Shown piece after piece: positions 8,278 to 17,247 of a DNA stretch of 64,000 nucleotides. The notes beneath the pieces were generated by a model, which was not told the DNA's origin, made no database searches, and was given only the letters and a program-made list of their open reading frames with translations. Position 1 is the stretch's first letter; the number at the start of each line of letters is the position of its first letter. This DNA comes from an uncultured Opitutales bacterium (GTDB lineage Bacteria; Verrucomicrobiota; Verrucomicrobiia; Opitutales; Coraliomargaritaceae), in NCBI GenBank assembly GCA_937775295.1, contig CALKBZ010000003.1, positions 275,001-339,000 on the forward strand. Reading direction: 5' to 3'. The position numbers and the translations under genes were made by a program.

Positions 8278-10065
8278 TTAAGCGTAGGCCGACTCTTCGA
8301 TTGCCCAGCGATTATAGGCCTCCGCGTAGGCGGGGCATTGATCGACTAGGTCCGCATGCACACCATCGGCGGCTAGTTTGCCATTTTCCAAAAAGAGAAT
8401 GCGTGGGGCTTGGCGCAGGAGATCAATACGGTGAGTCACCAAAATAGTGGTGCCCTCGCCCTCGCTTGTGCGGGCTAGAATTGCATCGTGGATTAAGGAC
8501 TCGCTCTCGGGCTCTACGGAGGCAGTGGGTTCGTCCAGCAGAAGAATTCGCGGGACGGTTAAAAAGGCTCTCGCCAAGCTGAGTCGCTGACGTTGCCCAC
8601 CCGACAACTTAACGCCATTCTGCCCCACTCGGGTCTCGTAGCCTTGCGGTAATGCGAGAATGAAATCATGGGCATTCGCCGATCTCGCTGCCGCAAAAAT
8701 CTCGGCTTCGGTCGCTTCGGGTCGTCCGTAACGAAGGTTGGCACGAACCGTATGATCAAACATGTAGTTATCCTGCCCGACATAACCAGTGAGCTTGCGC
8801 AAGGATGTCAGCGTCAAATCCCGAACATCGGATCCATCGATCGAAATCGCCCCCATTGCGACATCGTAGAATCGGGGAATTAGATTCAACAGCGTACTCT
8901 TCCCCGAACCACTCCCACCAGCAATCGCCACAAACTCGCCCGGATAAATCGAAAAGCTCACTCCGTTGAGCACCGGTTTATTCGGCACATATGCAAATTC
9001 GACATCGTTAAAATGAATTGCCCCCTCCGCATTGAGAATAGGCGTCGCGTCCGGACGATCAGTGACTGAGATCGGTTCATCCAGCAGCTCCATGATGCGC
9101 GTGGCGGCCGCTCGCGCGCGTTGCAGAATGTCGCTGGTCTGGGCGATCGTCCGAATGGGACTCTGTAAGCGCCACCAAAATCCGCGATAAGCAATCAATG
9201 CTCCCAGAGTAAATAAACCACTGCCCGTCATGATGAGCCAAGCGCCGAGGCCGAGCATGATCAGATTGTTAATAAATCCGAAGGCGGCGACGATCGGGAA
9301 GAAAGTATTTCGCAGCCGGCTGGCTTGCACGCTCGATTCGTAGAAACCATCAGCGTCATCTTGGAAAACCGCTCCCTCATCTGCCTCTCGCCCAAACGAC
9401 TGCGTTACCAACACGCCAGCGAGTCGATCTTGCACGAACGAACCGATATCGCCGAGCTTTCGCCGGACTCCAGCGTAGATCGCTTTTACCTTCCGATTGT
9501 ACTTCCGAATGAAAATAAACGCAAAAGCCAGCGGCAGGATCGAAGCCACACCCACCACTGGACTGATCCACAAGACCATCGCCGCGACCACTATAAAAGT
9601 TACAACCTCCTCCAGTAGAGAGGTCAGCCCTTGCAGCACAGACTGCTCCATCGCATCTACGTCGCTGGTGATCCGTGTGACGAGCTCGCCAGTGCTGCGG
9701 TCGCTGTGGTAGGCCAGCGACTGCGATTCAAACTTGGCAAAGAGTTCCGCCCTAATATCCCGCACGAACGCCTGACCTGTTTTTTCGAGTAGATAGCTTT
9801 GAAAGCCGCTGACGACTAGCCCGATTAAATACGTCGCCGCCATCACTGCCAGCCACATGGCTAGCACGTTCGCCGTGAGCGTTTGATCTACGAGATGATC
9901 CGCGACAATACCCCAGACCAGCGGATGGAAATTCATAAACGGAACAGCCAGCACCAGCAGTGCCAAAGACCAGATGATGCGGCTCCTGTATGGGCGTAGG
10001 CGTGACCAAATGCGGCCCGCGAGTTCGCGATCAGTCAGATCATAGTAAATTACTGTTTTAGCCAT
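8278..10065 (-). CDS. ABC transporter, fused permease and ATPase (MdlB/MsbA type)
   Basis: 595 residues from ATG at 10065. The N-terminal half (about 25-310) is an ABC type 1 exporter transmembrane domain with six helices. The C-terminal half holds the nucleotide-binding domain: Walker A GGSGSGKSTLLN near 384, Q-loop GQDNYMF, signature LSGGQRQR near 488, Walker B ILLLDEPTAS and the switch His in VTHR. Such half-transporters dimerise in the inner membrane and export lipids, peptides or drugs. The substrate is not evident. The start (MAKTVIYYDLTDRELAG) lacks a signal peptide, as usual. It is monocistronic, with an aldo/keto reductase pseudogene just upstream on the same strand. Confidence 0.88.
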   Translation of the reverse strand: MAKTVIYYDLTDRELAGRIWSRLRPYRSRIIWSLALLVLAVPFMNFHPLVWGIVADHLVDQTLTANVLAMWLAVMAATYLIGLVVSGFQSYLLEKTGQAFVRDIRAELFAKFESQSLAYHSDRSTGELVTRITSDVDAMEQSVLQGLTSLLEEVVTFIVVAAMVLWISPVVGVASILPLAFAFIFIRKYNRKVKAIYAGVRRKLGDIGSFVQDRLAGVLVTQSFGREADEGAVFQDDADGFYESSVQASRLRNTFFPIVAAFGFINNLIMLGLGAWLIMTGSGLFTLGALIAYRGFWWRLQSPIRTIAQTSDILQRARAAATRIMELLDEPISVTDRPDATPILNAEGAIHFNDVEFAYVPNKPVLNGVSFSIYPGEFVAIAGGSGSGKSTLLNLIPRFYDVAMGAISIDGSDVRDLTLTSLRKLTGYVGQDNYMFDHTVRANLRYGRPEATEAEIFAAARSANAHDFILALPQGYETRVGQNGVKLSGGQRQRLSLARAFLTVPRILLLDEPTASVEPESESLIHDAILARTSEGEGTTILVTHRIDLLRQAPRILFLENGKLAADGVHADLVDQCPAYAEAYNRWAIEESAYA

Positions 10066-10113
10066 CGAATCTACCTTACAGCAGAGACCTCAGATGCAAC
10101 CAAGAAAGCGGAT

Positions 10114-10535
10114 TTAACTAATATGCAGTTCATCGGCTGTAGTCGGATTTACCGGCACGGCATTCACTGCGGCTACAGTATTGATAATCTGTTGCGGGCG
10201 ACTCGCGACGATCAATGCGGAGGTAACGCTCTTTTGACGGAGCACCCAAGTGATGGCCATCTGCGCAAAGATCTGACCGCGTGCGATTGCAATCTCGTTG
10301 TGTGCTTTGATCTTCGGGAAATGCTCCTGCACACCATCTTTTTGTAGAAAGAGACTATTCTTGTTGGCAGCAGGGGAGTCAGTCGGGATCGGGTTGATCT
10401 ATTTATTGGTCAACATTCCCCTTTATCAAAGGCGAGGACACCAGCGAGCCGATACCCTCTTTATTCAAAGCATCAAGCAAGCCGTATTCGTCCCAGCGAT
10501 CAAATATATTGTAGCACGATTGATGGACGAGGCAA
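10114..10535 (-). pseudogene. Aldo/keto reductase (YghZ-like) C-terminal pseudogene
   Basis: The minus strand carries HQSCYNIFDRWDEYGLLDAL, then GIGSLVSSPLIKGNVDQ and a stop, followed by a shifted frame with EIAIARGQIFAQMAITWVLR, then VTSALIVASRPQQIINTVAA. These are the late strands and the NADP-binding C-terminus of the YghZ/AKR14 type of aldo/keto reductase (in E. coli YghZ the order is also ..NRW..GLL.., then ..AQMALAW.., then ..SRPEQ..). The N-terminal two thirds, with the catalytic Asp/Tyr/Lys/His, is absent and at least one frameshift is present. It is a dead fragment. Confidence 0.8.
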
Positions 10536-10731
10536 AAAGGCCTGCATCACGAAACGAAGGCGGAACTGGTTAGCCTTAAATGGAACGGTTCCGAGCATTG
10601 AGACATTTCTTAATTAACTCTTATTTAAATCGTTATCTGTACTTCATTTATTAGCTGGAACCTATCCAAGTCTTAAGGTTTTGCTATTGCTTTCAAGCTT
10701 TGCCGAGTACCTCTCGGCGGGGCTTTTCATT

Positions 10732-10756
10732 ATTAATGAAAATGACTTGCAATAAG
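10732..10756 (+). promoter_or_regulatory. Zur-like operator, copy 1 (before the flavoprotein/feoB-like/COG0523/cysS operon)
   Basis: A 25-bp imperfect dyad: ATTAATGAAA, then 5 bases, then TTGCAATAAG. It matches the perfect dyad at 19397-19421 at 18 of 25 positions. It ends inside the ribosome binding site of the flavoprotein gene, so a bound repressor would block the 5' end of the transcript. The site class (Fur family, probably Zur) is inferred from the genes it precedes. Confidence 0.6.
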
Positions 10757-10769
10757 GAGGGGCTGCCTA

Positions 10770-11948
10770 TTGTTTGCGTCCATGAGAGATATTTTGGGGG
10801 TAGACGTAGTCATTATTGGTGCCGGCCCGGCAGGTCTTGGTTGCGCACTGAGCCTTTTGCGGCGTGGCGTGGAGAATCTACTGGTTCTCGAAGGTTCGAC
10901 GGTAGGTGCAAGTTTTTTAGCTTGGCCACGAGAGATGCGAATGGTTACCCCATCATTTAACGCTAATCCTTTCTTACAGACGGATCTCAATGCGATTCAC
11001 CTAGAGACCAGTCCAGCAGATCTACATGGTTGTGAGCATCCCAGCGGGCAGCAATACGCGGAGTATCTAAAAGCAGCAGTGCGCCACTTTGCCGTGCCGG
11101 TTCGCGAGAATCAACCGGTCACTGGCGTGCACCCGATCAAAGATGGATTTCGGATCGAAACAGCTGAGCTGACGATTGAAACGCCGAATGTAATTTGGGC
11201 GGGTGGTGAGTTCAGTCACCCACGTATTCCTGAATTCGAGGGGGCAAAGCTGTGTCGGCACAATTCCACGATCGACTCATGGGACGATCTGGAAGGCGAT
11301 GGACTGATCATCATCGGCGGTTACGAAAGCGGAATGGATGCAGCCTTTAATTTGGTGCAAAGAGGTAAGTCTGTGGCAGTCATCTCAACGGGGGAGCCGT
11401 GGCTGAACGAGCACTCAGACCCGAGCGAATCGCTCAGCCCCTACACACGGGGACGGATCCTCGATGCCTTGAACCGATTTCCTAAAAAGTTGGCGCTGCA
11501 GGGCAATACCGAGGTGGTCCGAGTGACTCAAAATGAAGCGGGCTACTGCGTTGAACTAAGCACTGGGAAGTCTTTTTGCACTGCAGTGGCACCGATTCTT
11601 GCCACAGGATTTCGCTCTGCGTTGACACCAGTCAAAGAGCTCTTCGAGTGGGATGGCGGTCAGCCTATTTTCACCGAGGAGGATGGCTCGACCACACATT
11701 CAGGCCTGTTTTACTCGGGCCCATCGTTGGTGCATCGGATGTCGAAGTTTTGCTTTATCTACAAATTTCGTGCGCGCTTTGGCGTCGTGGGGGCAGCCAT
11801 CGCGAGACGGCTTGAACTCGATTCGGTCCCCTGCCCTGAAGAGGTTGCACGCGGTTTTCATATCACTGACATTGAGTGCTGCACAGACTGTGAATGTGCA
11901 ATTGATTCAACCGCGCCAGAATTTGCTGAAGTCGAGGTCGTCCATTGA
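10770..11948 (+). CDS. FAD-dependent oxidoreductase with C-terminal CCxxCxC tail (zinc island)
   Basis: 392 residues. I take the TTG at 10770 as start because a strong AAGGAGG ends nine bases upstream; the ATG at 10782 lies too far from it. Residues 11-28 form the FAD dinucleotide fold (VVIIGAGPAGLGCALSL). The second nucleotide fold near 176 (GLIIIGGYESGMDAAFNLV) would bind NAD(P)H. The overall pattern resembles YpdA/CzcO-like flavoproteins, which act on thiols or unknown substrates. The last 23 residues hold C370, C371, C374 and C376 (CCTDCEC), a likely metal or redox site. It is the first gene of a tight operon with a FeoB-like permease (1-nt overlap) and a COG0523 GTPase, behind operator copy 1. 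A role in zinc acquisition is inferred; no enzyme assay analog is known to me. Confidence 0.75.
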   Translation: MFASMRDILGVDVVIIGAGPAGLGCALSLLRRGVENLLVLEGSTVGASFLAWPREMRMVTPSFNANPFLQTDLNAIHLETSPADLHGCEHPSGQQYAEYLKAAVRHFAVPVRENQPVTGVHPIKDGFRIETAELTIETPNVIWAGGEFSHPRIPEFEGAKLCRHNSTIDSWDDLEGDGLIIIGGYESGMDAAFNLVQRGKSVAVISTGEPWLNEHSDPSESLSPYTRGRILDALNRFPKKLALQGNTEVVRVTQNEAGYCVELSTGKSFCTAVAPILATGFRSALTPVKELFEWDGGQPIFTEEDGSTTHSGLFYSGPSLVHRMSKFCFIYKFRARFGVVGAAIARRLELDSVPCPEEVARGFHITDIECCTDCECAIDSTAPEFAEVEVVH

Positions 11949-13654
11949 TGCCAAGCCTGTTGACAGTCGCAAAGATGGAGATGGCCGAAGCGCGACCATC
12001 AGTGGTCGTCCTTGGCTTAGAGAGCGTCGGCAAAAGCAGCCTGCTCGCCGCTTTATCTGGCGGAAGTGCAGAGGTTTCGGCTTTGACCGGATCGACTCTA
12101 TACTGCCAGAGCTATGTCGATGGCGTAATAGAGTGGATCGATACCCCTGGGATCGTGACTAATTCAGATGCGCAGACGGTGCTTGAAACCACCGCTGCCG
12201 TGGAGGCAAACAATACCGTCCTACTCGTGTTACGGGCGCATCGGGCCGTCGAGGAATTTCGCGAGCTATTGCCACTACTTGGAGGCCAACGGATCGTCAT
12301 CGCGCTGACGCATCGTGATCGACTGATCGCTCCCCATGTGGAGGGGCAGGCAAAAGCTTCGATGTGGAGCAAGCGATTAGGGGTGCCGGTGCTGTTGCTT
12401 GACGGAAGGAAGCCTAATGCTCTAGAGCTTAGCGATTTACGCATCGCAGTGAATGCCTCGAAACCGATTTTAAGTGTGCGAACCAATGTCTTACCTGACT
12501 TCAGGGCAGGGCCTACGGGGAGGGCGCGGCTCATTATTGAAAAAGCACTCGGCTTCCCCCCTGTGAGTTTGCTCCTGCTGTTTGGCCCCGCATGGATAGC
12601 CATTACGCAAACCAATCGTTTTGCTGATACACTCTATGACCTGTTACTGAATCAATTGGAGATGCCGCTTGCACGGCTAAACGAACTACCAAGAGGATTG
12701 GCAGCGATGCTGGCTGGCGATTATGGAGTCGTCGCCATGTTTCCATTTCTGCTGCTCTATGCCTTGCCAACGATTGTGATTTTTTCCGGATTGCTCGCTA
12801 TCTATAAAAGCACGGGGCTCATCGATCGCCTCTCCTATGGGCTACATCCATGGTTGAAGCCTTTCGGATTGGGGGGGCGCGATCTAGTGCGTGTCGTCAT
12901 GGGCTTTGGGTGTAATGTGCCGGCAATCGTCGCGACCAGATCGTGCTCTAGTTGCTCGCGGGGTGCTTGCGTTTCAGCGATCTCATTTGGCTCTGCCTGC
13001 TCTTACCAGCTTCCGGCGACCCTTGCGGTTTTTGCCGCGACTGGCTACGTCTGGCTCGGCCCAGTGTATTTGGCTGTCTTGGCGCTGACGACTTTGCTTT
13101 ACCTGCGGCTGACGACGCCGCTCTCTCAGCGCGATGCGAAGAGTCGCTTACTGCTTCCCGCGTTGGGTAATTTGCACCGACCGACGTTCGGCGTGATCGT
13201 TCGGGAGATTCGACAAACCCTGAGCGATTTTTTTCGCATGGCACTTCCGATCTTTATTGGAATTTGTTTCACTGCTGGGATCCTTCAATGGTTGGGCGCG
13301 TTGGCTTGGTTGACGGGTCTGCTGGCACCGGTCATGGCTGCATTTAACCTGCCCCCTGAGGCTGCCGTTGCTGTCGTTCTAGGTTCCGTGCGTAAGGATG
13401 GCCTTGCCATCGGTCTACTCGACTCAGAGTGGAATGCTTTGAAAGTGCCGATGGATGCACCGCTCCAAATCCTGACCGCAGTCTATCTGGCAGGCGTTCT
13501 TTTGCCCTGTTTGGTGACGGTGGTGACCGTGGTCCGGGAGATGCGCTTCGGATTTGCGTTTAAAATGGTCGGACGACAGGCCGCTTTCGCCGCACTCTTT
13601 TCGTTCGTCATCGCTTGGGGCGGGCACTTCGTGCTGACACTTTTTTATACTTAA
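11948..13654 (+). CDS. FeoB-like GTPase/permease, candidate zinc or iron importer
   Basis: 568 residues from the ATG that overlaps the previous TGA (TGATG). Residues 1-175 form a G domain: GLESVGKSS at 23-31 and DTPG at 65-68, with THRD at 121-124 in place of the usual NKxD. The rest holds about eight or more membrane helices with two FeoB gate repeats: [15 protein letters not shown] (319-333) and [12 protein letters not shown]322 of the GFGC motif is kept. The protein is shorter than E. coli FeoB (about 770) and has no FeoA neighbour. The loop after the first gate is unusually Cys-rich (C333, C336, C341, C351). FeoB imports Fe2+; in this zinc-starvation operon Zn2+ is an equally good guess. 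The following COG0523 gene starts 4 bases after its stop. Confidence 0.8.
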   Translation: MPSLLTVAKMEMAEARPSVVVLGLESVGKSSLLAALSGGSAEVSALTGSTLYCQSYVDGVIEWIDTPGIVTNSDAQTVLETTAAVEANNTVLLVLRAHRAVEEFRELLPLLGGQRIVIALTHRDRLIAPHVEGQAKASMWSKRLGVPVLLLDGRKPNALELSDLRIAVNASKPILSVRTNVLPDFRAGPTGRARLIIEKALGFPPVSLLLLFGPAWIAITQTNRFADTLYDLLLNQLEMPLARLNELPRGLAAMLAGDYGVVAMFPFLLLYALPTIVIFSGLLAIYKSTGLIDRLSYGLHPWLKPFGLGGRDLVRVVMGFGCNVPAIVATRSCSSCSRGACVSAISFGSACSYQLPATLAVFAATGYVWLGPVYLAVLALTTLLYLRLTTPLSQRDAKSRLLLPALGNLHRPTFGVIVREIRQTLSDFFRMALPIFIGICFTAGILQWLGALAWLTGLLAPVMAAFNLPPEAAVAVVLGSVRKDGLAIGLLDSEWNALKVPMDAPLQILTAVYLAGVLLPCLVTVVTVVREMRFGFAFKMVGRQAAFAALFSFVIAWGGHFVLTLFYT

Positions 13655-13658
13655 TATT

Positions 13659-14900
13659 ATGCGAACATCCATTCAAAAAAAACTACCCGTCACTGTGCTC
13701 TCTGGCTTTCTTGGCGCCGGAAAAACGACCCTCCTGAACCATGTCTTAAACAACCGTGAGGGGCTCAAGGTCGCAGTGATCGTCAACGACATGAGCGAGG
13801 TAAATATCGATGCCCAGCTGGTCGCTGAAGGCGGTGCAGAGTTGAGTCGCAAGGAAGAGAGGCTCGTCGAAATGAGCAACGGCTGCATTTGCTGCACTTT
13901 GCGTGATGACTTACTCGAAGAGGTGCGACGCCTCGCGTTCGAGGGGCGTTTCGACTATCTCCTGATTGAATCGACTGGCGTCTCTGAGCCCATGCCTGTC
14001 GCGGAGACGTTCTTCTTTCGGAACGAAGCAGGTTTCAGTCTGGAGGATATTTCGCACTTAGACACCATGGTGACTGTCGTCGATGCCGCGAATTTCGAAC
14101 GTGATTTCGGTTCGCCGGAAAGGCTAAAAGATCGTGGTCAAGAAGTCGGCGATGAAGATGAGCGCACCATTGTGGACCTGCTGGTGGATCAGGTCGATTT
14201 TGCGGATGTAATTTTGCTGAATAAAATCGATGCCGTTGATGCCGCAAGGAAAGCCGAAATCATTTCTGGCATTCGGGCGCTCAACAACCGGGCCGAGTTG
14301 GTCGAGTGCAGCTTCGGTAAAATTGAACCAAGTGTGATTCTCAATACGGGGCGCTTTGATATTCAATCTGCCGAGCAGGTGCCTGACTGGCTGAAGATGA
14401 TACAGAACGAGCCCGTCCCCGAGACCGAGGAATACGGCATCAGCCAATTTGTTTACCGTGCACGACGTCCATTTCATCCAGAACGCTTGTGGAAATGGAT
14501 GAAGCAGGAGTGGGCGGGCGTGATCCGCTCAAAAGGTTTTTTCTGGCTCGCCACACGCATGACTTACGTCGGACTTTGGTCGAGAGCAGGCATTCAGTCC
14601 GATGTCCAACTGGCAGGCGAGTGGTATGACGCTGTGCCTCGTCACTATTGGCCTGAAGACGAAGATGAAATTGTCAAGGTGCTCTCTAATTGGAAAGAAC
14701 CCTATGGCGATCGTCGCCAGGAACTCGTTTTGATCGGGCACGTTGAAAAGATGGACGAGGCGTTCCTCAGTAGTTGCTTTGATACCTGTCTGTTAACTGA
14801 CGAGGAGATGGGAGCTGGCGAGGTCTTCTGGAGCACCTTCGAAGATCCTTTTCCTGAATGGCTCGCTCCTCAACAGCCGGCTCCAGCAAATATTGAATAA
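13659..14900 (+). CDS. COG0523 (CobW/YciC-type) GTPase, putative zinc metallochaperone 1
   Basis: 413 residues. P-loop GFLGAGKTT at 16-24, IVNDMSEVN, the COG0523 metal motif NGCICC (C76, C78, C79), the switch ESTGVSEP and the NKID specificity motif identify a G3E GTPase. The C-terminal part (about 255-395) is the CobW_C domain ([15 protein letters not shown], then [12 protein letters not shown]). Related proteins (YciC, ZigA/ZNG1) load or traffic zinc during starvation, usually under Zur control. It follows the FeoB-like gene by 4 bp and precedes cysS by 30 bp. A paralog with the same motifs lies at 18083-19393. Nitrile hydratase or cobalamin roles, the other COG0523 functions, have no support here. 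Confidence 0.88.
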   Translation: MRTSIQKKLPVTVLSGFLGAGKTTLLNHVLNNREGLKVAVIVNDMSEVNIDAQLVAEGGAELSRKEERLVEMSNGCICCTLRDDLLEEVRRLAFEGRFDYLLIESTGVSEPMPVAETFFFRNEAGFSLEDISHLDTMVTVVDAANFERDFGSPERLKDRGQEVGDEDERTIVDLLVDQVDFADVILLNKIDAVDAARKAEIISGIRALNNRAELVECSFGKIEPSVILNTGRFDIQSAEQVPDWLKMIQNEPVPETEEYGISQFVYRARRPFHPERLWKWMKQEWAGVIRSKGFFWLATRMTYVGLWSRAGIQSDVQLAGEWYDAVPRHYWPEDEDEIVKVLSNWKEPYGDRRQELVLIGHVEKMDEAFLSSCFDTCLLTDEEMGAGEVFWSTFEDPFPEWLAPQQPAPANIE

Positions 14901-14930
14901 GTGGTTTATCACTAAAACGACACAGCACCC

Positions 14931-16367
14931 ATGTATACAGCAGCAACTGTTTCAAAGATGGAACTTTCACTACGCAACACGCTGACTCGGGAGTCCGACG
15001 TCATTGGTCCGCTCGATGGAGCGACTTTTCGCTTCTATTGCTGCGGGCCAACTGTTTACGGCCCCGCGCACATCGGAAACCTTCGCACCTTTGTGCTTCA
15101 GGATGTCTTTCGTCGATTCATAGAATCGCTCGGCATCGAGACCTGTCATGTTCGAAATATCACGGATGTCGATGATAAGACAATTCGCGAGTCTCAGCGG
15201 AGTGGGCTGTCCTTGCAGGAGTTTACCCAGCAGTGGCAGCGCAAATTCACGAACGACTGTCAGGCATTAAATATTCTGCCTCCTGCGCACGAGCCTTCCG
15301 CGGTGGCACATATTGCCGATCAAATTCGACTGATCGAGCGACTAATTGATCAAGGGCATGCCTACCAAGCCGAGAACGGAAGCGTCTACTTCCGCATTAG
15401 CTCGTTCAAGGAGTATGGAAAACTCTCTCGTCTAAAGCTGTCGGGCATCCAGAAAAATGCCTCGGATCGCTTGGTCGACAATGACGAATACGATAAAGAA
15501 TCCTGGCGGGACTTCGCGCTCTGGAAAACTTGGAAATCAGAAGACGGGCCGAATCGTTGGGAGAGTCCGTGGGGGCCTGGGCGTCCGGGCTGGCATATCG
15601 AATGTAGTGCGATGAGTATGCACTACCTCGGAGAAAGCTTCGATCTTCACTCCGGAGGCATCGATCTGATTTTTCCGCATCACGAAAACGAGATCGCTCA
15701 AAGCGAGGCCGCCACGGGAAAACCATTTGCGCAGCATTGGTTCCACATTGCTCACCTCCGTGTGAATGGAGAAAAAATGAGTAAATCACTGGGTAATCTT
15801 TACACATTAGATGAGGTCGTCGATCGCGGGTTTCAACCAGCCGCTTTGCGTTATCTGCTGCTTTCAGGTCACTATCGCCAACCGCTCAATTTCACTTGGG
15901 AATCACTCGCCGCTGCCGCGAGCACGCTGAGACGCATCCTCGGACACGCTGAAGGAGTGGACCCGGAGCTGTTGGAGAATGCTGGAGATACCTCGCTGGA
16001 AACCTTTATTTTCAACCCCGTGCTTGAGGCGCTTTGTGAGGACCTAAATACGCCGAAGGCCTTGGGAGTTTTGAACGTCGGCCTTCAAGGGCTCAAAGCG
16101 CTCGACGATGGGGCTCAACAGGCGGCTCGAAGGGATTTGGCACGGATCCTTCAAATGCTCGGCCTGCCTTGGCAATTCCAGAAGTCTAGAACTGAAACGA
16201 GAGTCCCACCTGAAGTGGAGGCTTTAGCGCTCCAGCGTGAGAAGGCTCGTATTGCTCACAAATGGGATGAGGCGGATTTGTTGCGTGAAGCCTTACTCAA
16301 ACAAGGCTGGGAGGTGCGTGATGAAGTTGGTGGTTTTGAAATCAATCGGACCGAGGGGAATGTATGA
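14931..16367 (+). CDS. cysS: Cysteinyl-tRNA synthetase (in the zinc island)
   Basis: 478 residues from the first ATG; a second ATG nine codons later (MELSLRNT) is also possible and neither has a clear ribosome binding site. The class I signatures are HIGN (variant HIGH) near residue 47 and EKMSKSLGN near 280. The four zinc ligands of CysRS are all present: Cys38 (CCGPTVY), the Cys in HIECSAM, and His and Glu in FPHHENEIAQSE. The enzyme charges tRNA-Cys and uses the zinc to recognise cysteine. It lies in the COG0523 operon, where CysRS paralogs are known in other phyla. Whether it is the only CysRS of the genome cannot be seen. The stop overlaps the next start by 4 bp. Confidence 0.92.
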   Translation: MYTAATVSKMELSLRNTLTRESDVIGPLDGATFRFYCCGPTVYGPAHIGNLRTFVLQDVFRRFIESLGIETCHVRNITDVDDKTIRESQRSGLSLQEFTQQWQRKFTNDCQALNILPPAHEPSAVAHIADQIRLIERLIDQGHAYQAENGSVYFRISSFKEYGKLSRLKLSGIQKNASDRLVDNDEYDKESWRDFALWKTWKSEDGPNRWESPWGPGRPGWHIECSAMSMHYLGESFDLHSGGIDLIFPHHENEIAQSEAATGKPFAQHWFHIAHLRVNGEKMSKSLGNLYTLDEVVDRGFQPAALRYLLLSGHYRQPLNFTWESLAAAASTLRRILGHAEGVDPELLENAGDTSLETFIFNPVLEALCEDLNTPKALGVLNVGLQGLKALDDGAQQAARRDLARILQMLGLPWQFQKSRTETRVPPEVEALALQREKARIAHKWDEADLLREALLKQGWEVRDEVGGFEINRTEGNV

Positions 16368-16633
16368 AGACAGATGTCATCCAACGAACGATTCTAGGGC
16401 TTATTTGCGGCTATGAGTTTTTACTTTTGCCTGTCATCCATATGCTAGGAGCTTCGGGTTTCGGCTGTCGCTGTTATCCCAACGGTTCCAAATGCACAAT
16501 GAATGCCGTGCGTTGTTACGGTGTGATTCGAGGCCTAGGGCTCGCGGTCCGACGAATCTTGAATTGCCAATGCATGGGGTGGCAAGGCATGGGGTGGCAA
16601 GGCTCTGATCCCCTTTCTCCTACACCCTCTTGA
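16364..16633 (+). CDS. Divergent YidD-like protein (DUF37) lacking a family cysteine
   Basis: 89 residues, overlapping the cysS stop (ATGA). An N-terminal hydrophobic/amphipathic stretch is followed by GFGCRCYPNGSKCTMNAV, then YGVIRGLGLAVRRILNC and GSDPLSP. This aligns with the YidD family (membrane protein insertion efficiency factor): CRFYPSCSxYALEA..HG..KGLWL..KR..RCHPFHPGGYDPVP. The second cysteine of that motif is Gly41 here, a new Cys44 stands at the Tyr position, and the His-rich HPFHP is replaced by a duplicated GWQ. The conserved Cys/His look like metal ligands, so this may be a zinc-sparing paralog; that is inference. A 15-bp tandem duplication (16572-16601) encodes the MGWQG repeat. 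Confidence 0.7.
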   Translation: MKTDVIQRTILGLICGYEFLLLPVIHMLGASGFGCRCYPNGSKCTMNAVRCYGVIRGLGLAVRRILNCQCMGWQGMGWQGSDPLSPTPS

Positions 16634-16637
16634 TCCA

Positions 16638-17105
16638 ATGTGCTCGACACCACTAACCGAAAGTGATCGACGCTTCATGTGCCGAGCGATTGAACTCGCT
16701 TCCACAGTCTCGGAAGAAGCCGTCAGCCCGAATCCACGAGTGGGGGCTGTCATCGTGGAGTTCGGCGAAATCGTAGCCGAAGGTTTTCATTCTCATGACG
16801 GAGGGCCACACGCTGAGCGAGTTGCGCTCGAAAGCCTTGGCCGCTTGCCAAAGCATGGAGCGCAGATGTTTGTGACCTTGGAGCCTTGCTCCACCTCCGG
16901 ACGAACCGGTTCCTGCTGTGAGCGCATCATTAAGAGCCAGGGCATTCGCCGCGTCTTCATCGGCTGCCTCGATCCCAATCCCGCACATGCTGGACGCGCA
17001 TTGGACGTCCTCCGAAGTCGAGGCATTGAAGTTGTGTGCGCCGTCGAGCGCGCCGCCTGCGAAGCCCTCAATCCGAGGTTCAATCGTCAGATGCTCTCGG
17101 TCTGA
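16638..17105 (+). CDS. Stand-alone RibD-type pyrimidine deaminase domain (zinc enzyme)
   Basis: 155 residues, 4 bp after the YidD-like gene. It covers only the N-terminal deaminase domain of RibD (about 145 residues); the reductase domain is missing. PNPRVGAVIV, GGPHAERVAL (His zinc ligand and catalytic Glu) and TLEPCSTSGRTGSCCERI (two Cys zinc ligands) are present. The usual PCxHxGRTPPC has Thr for His and Gly-Ser for Pro-Pro. The substrate could be the riboflavin intermediate diaminohydroxyphosphoribosylaminopyrimidine, or a nucleoside as in other CDA-fold enzymes. Its place in the zinc island suggests a back-up for a zinc-dependent riboflavin step, which is inference. Confidence 0.8.
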   Translation: MCSTPLTESDRRFMCRAIELASTVSEEAVSPNPRVGAVIVEFGEIVAEGFHSHDGGPHAERVALESLGRLPKHGAQMFVTLEPCSTSGRTGSCCERIIKSQGIRRVFIGCLDPNPAHAGRALDVLRSRGIEVVCAVERAACEALNPRFNRQMLSV

Positions 17106-17185
17106 TATTTGTAGAGGAGTTCAACGGCAGCATTTACGTAGTTTTTTTTTTCTGCCTAGAAAAGTAGGCCTATTCTCTAATTTTC

Positions 17186-17210
17186 ATTAATGCAACTAAC
17201 CTTCATTAAG
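17186..17210 (+). promoter_or_regulatory. Zur-like operator, copy 2 (before hisI)
   Basis: On the minus strand this 25-bp site reads CTTAATGAAG, GTTAG, TTGCATTAAT. It matches the perfect dyad at 19397-19421 at 21 of 25 positions, including the identical spacer GTTAG. It lies about 38 bases before the hisI ATG, where a repressor would cover the promoter. An extra partial half-site (TTTTCATTAA) begins at 17181. Confidence 0.7.
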
Positions 17211-17247
17211 GGTTGATCTCGATGGCTTTCTTTGCAACTTAGGCTGG

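Noticed and set aside
14904-14930. A separate zinc operator before cysS
   Set aside because: The 30-bp spacer has no match to the dyad; cysS is more simply read as part of the upstream operon.
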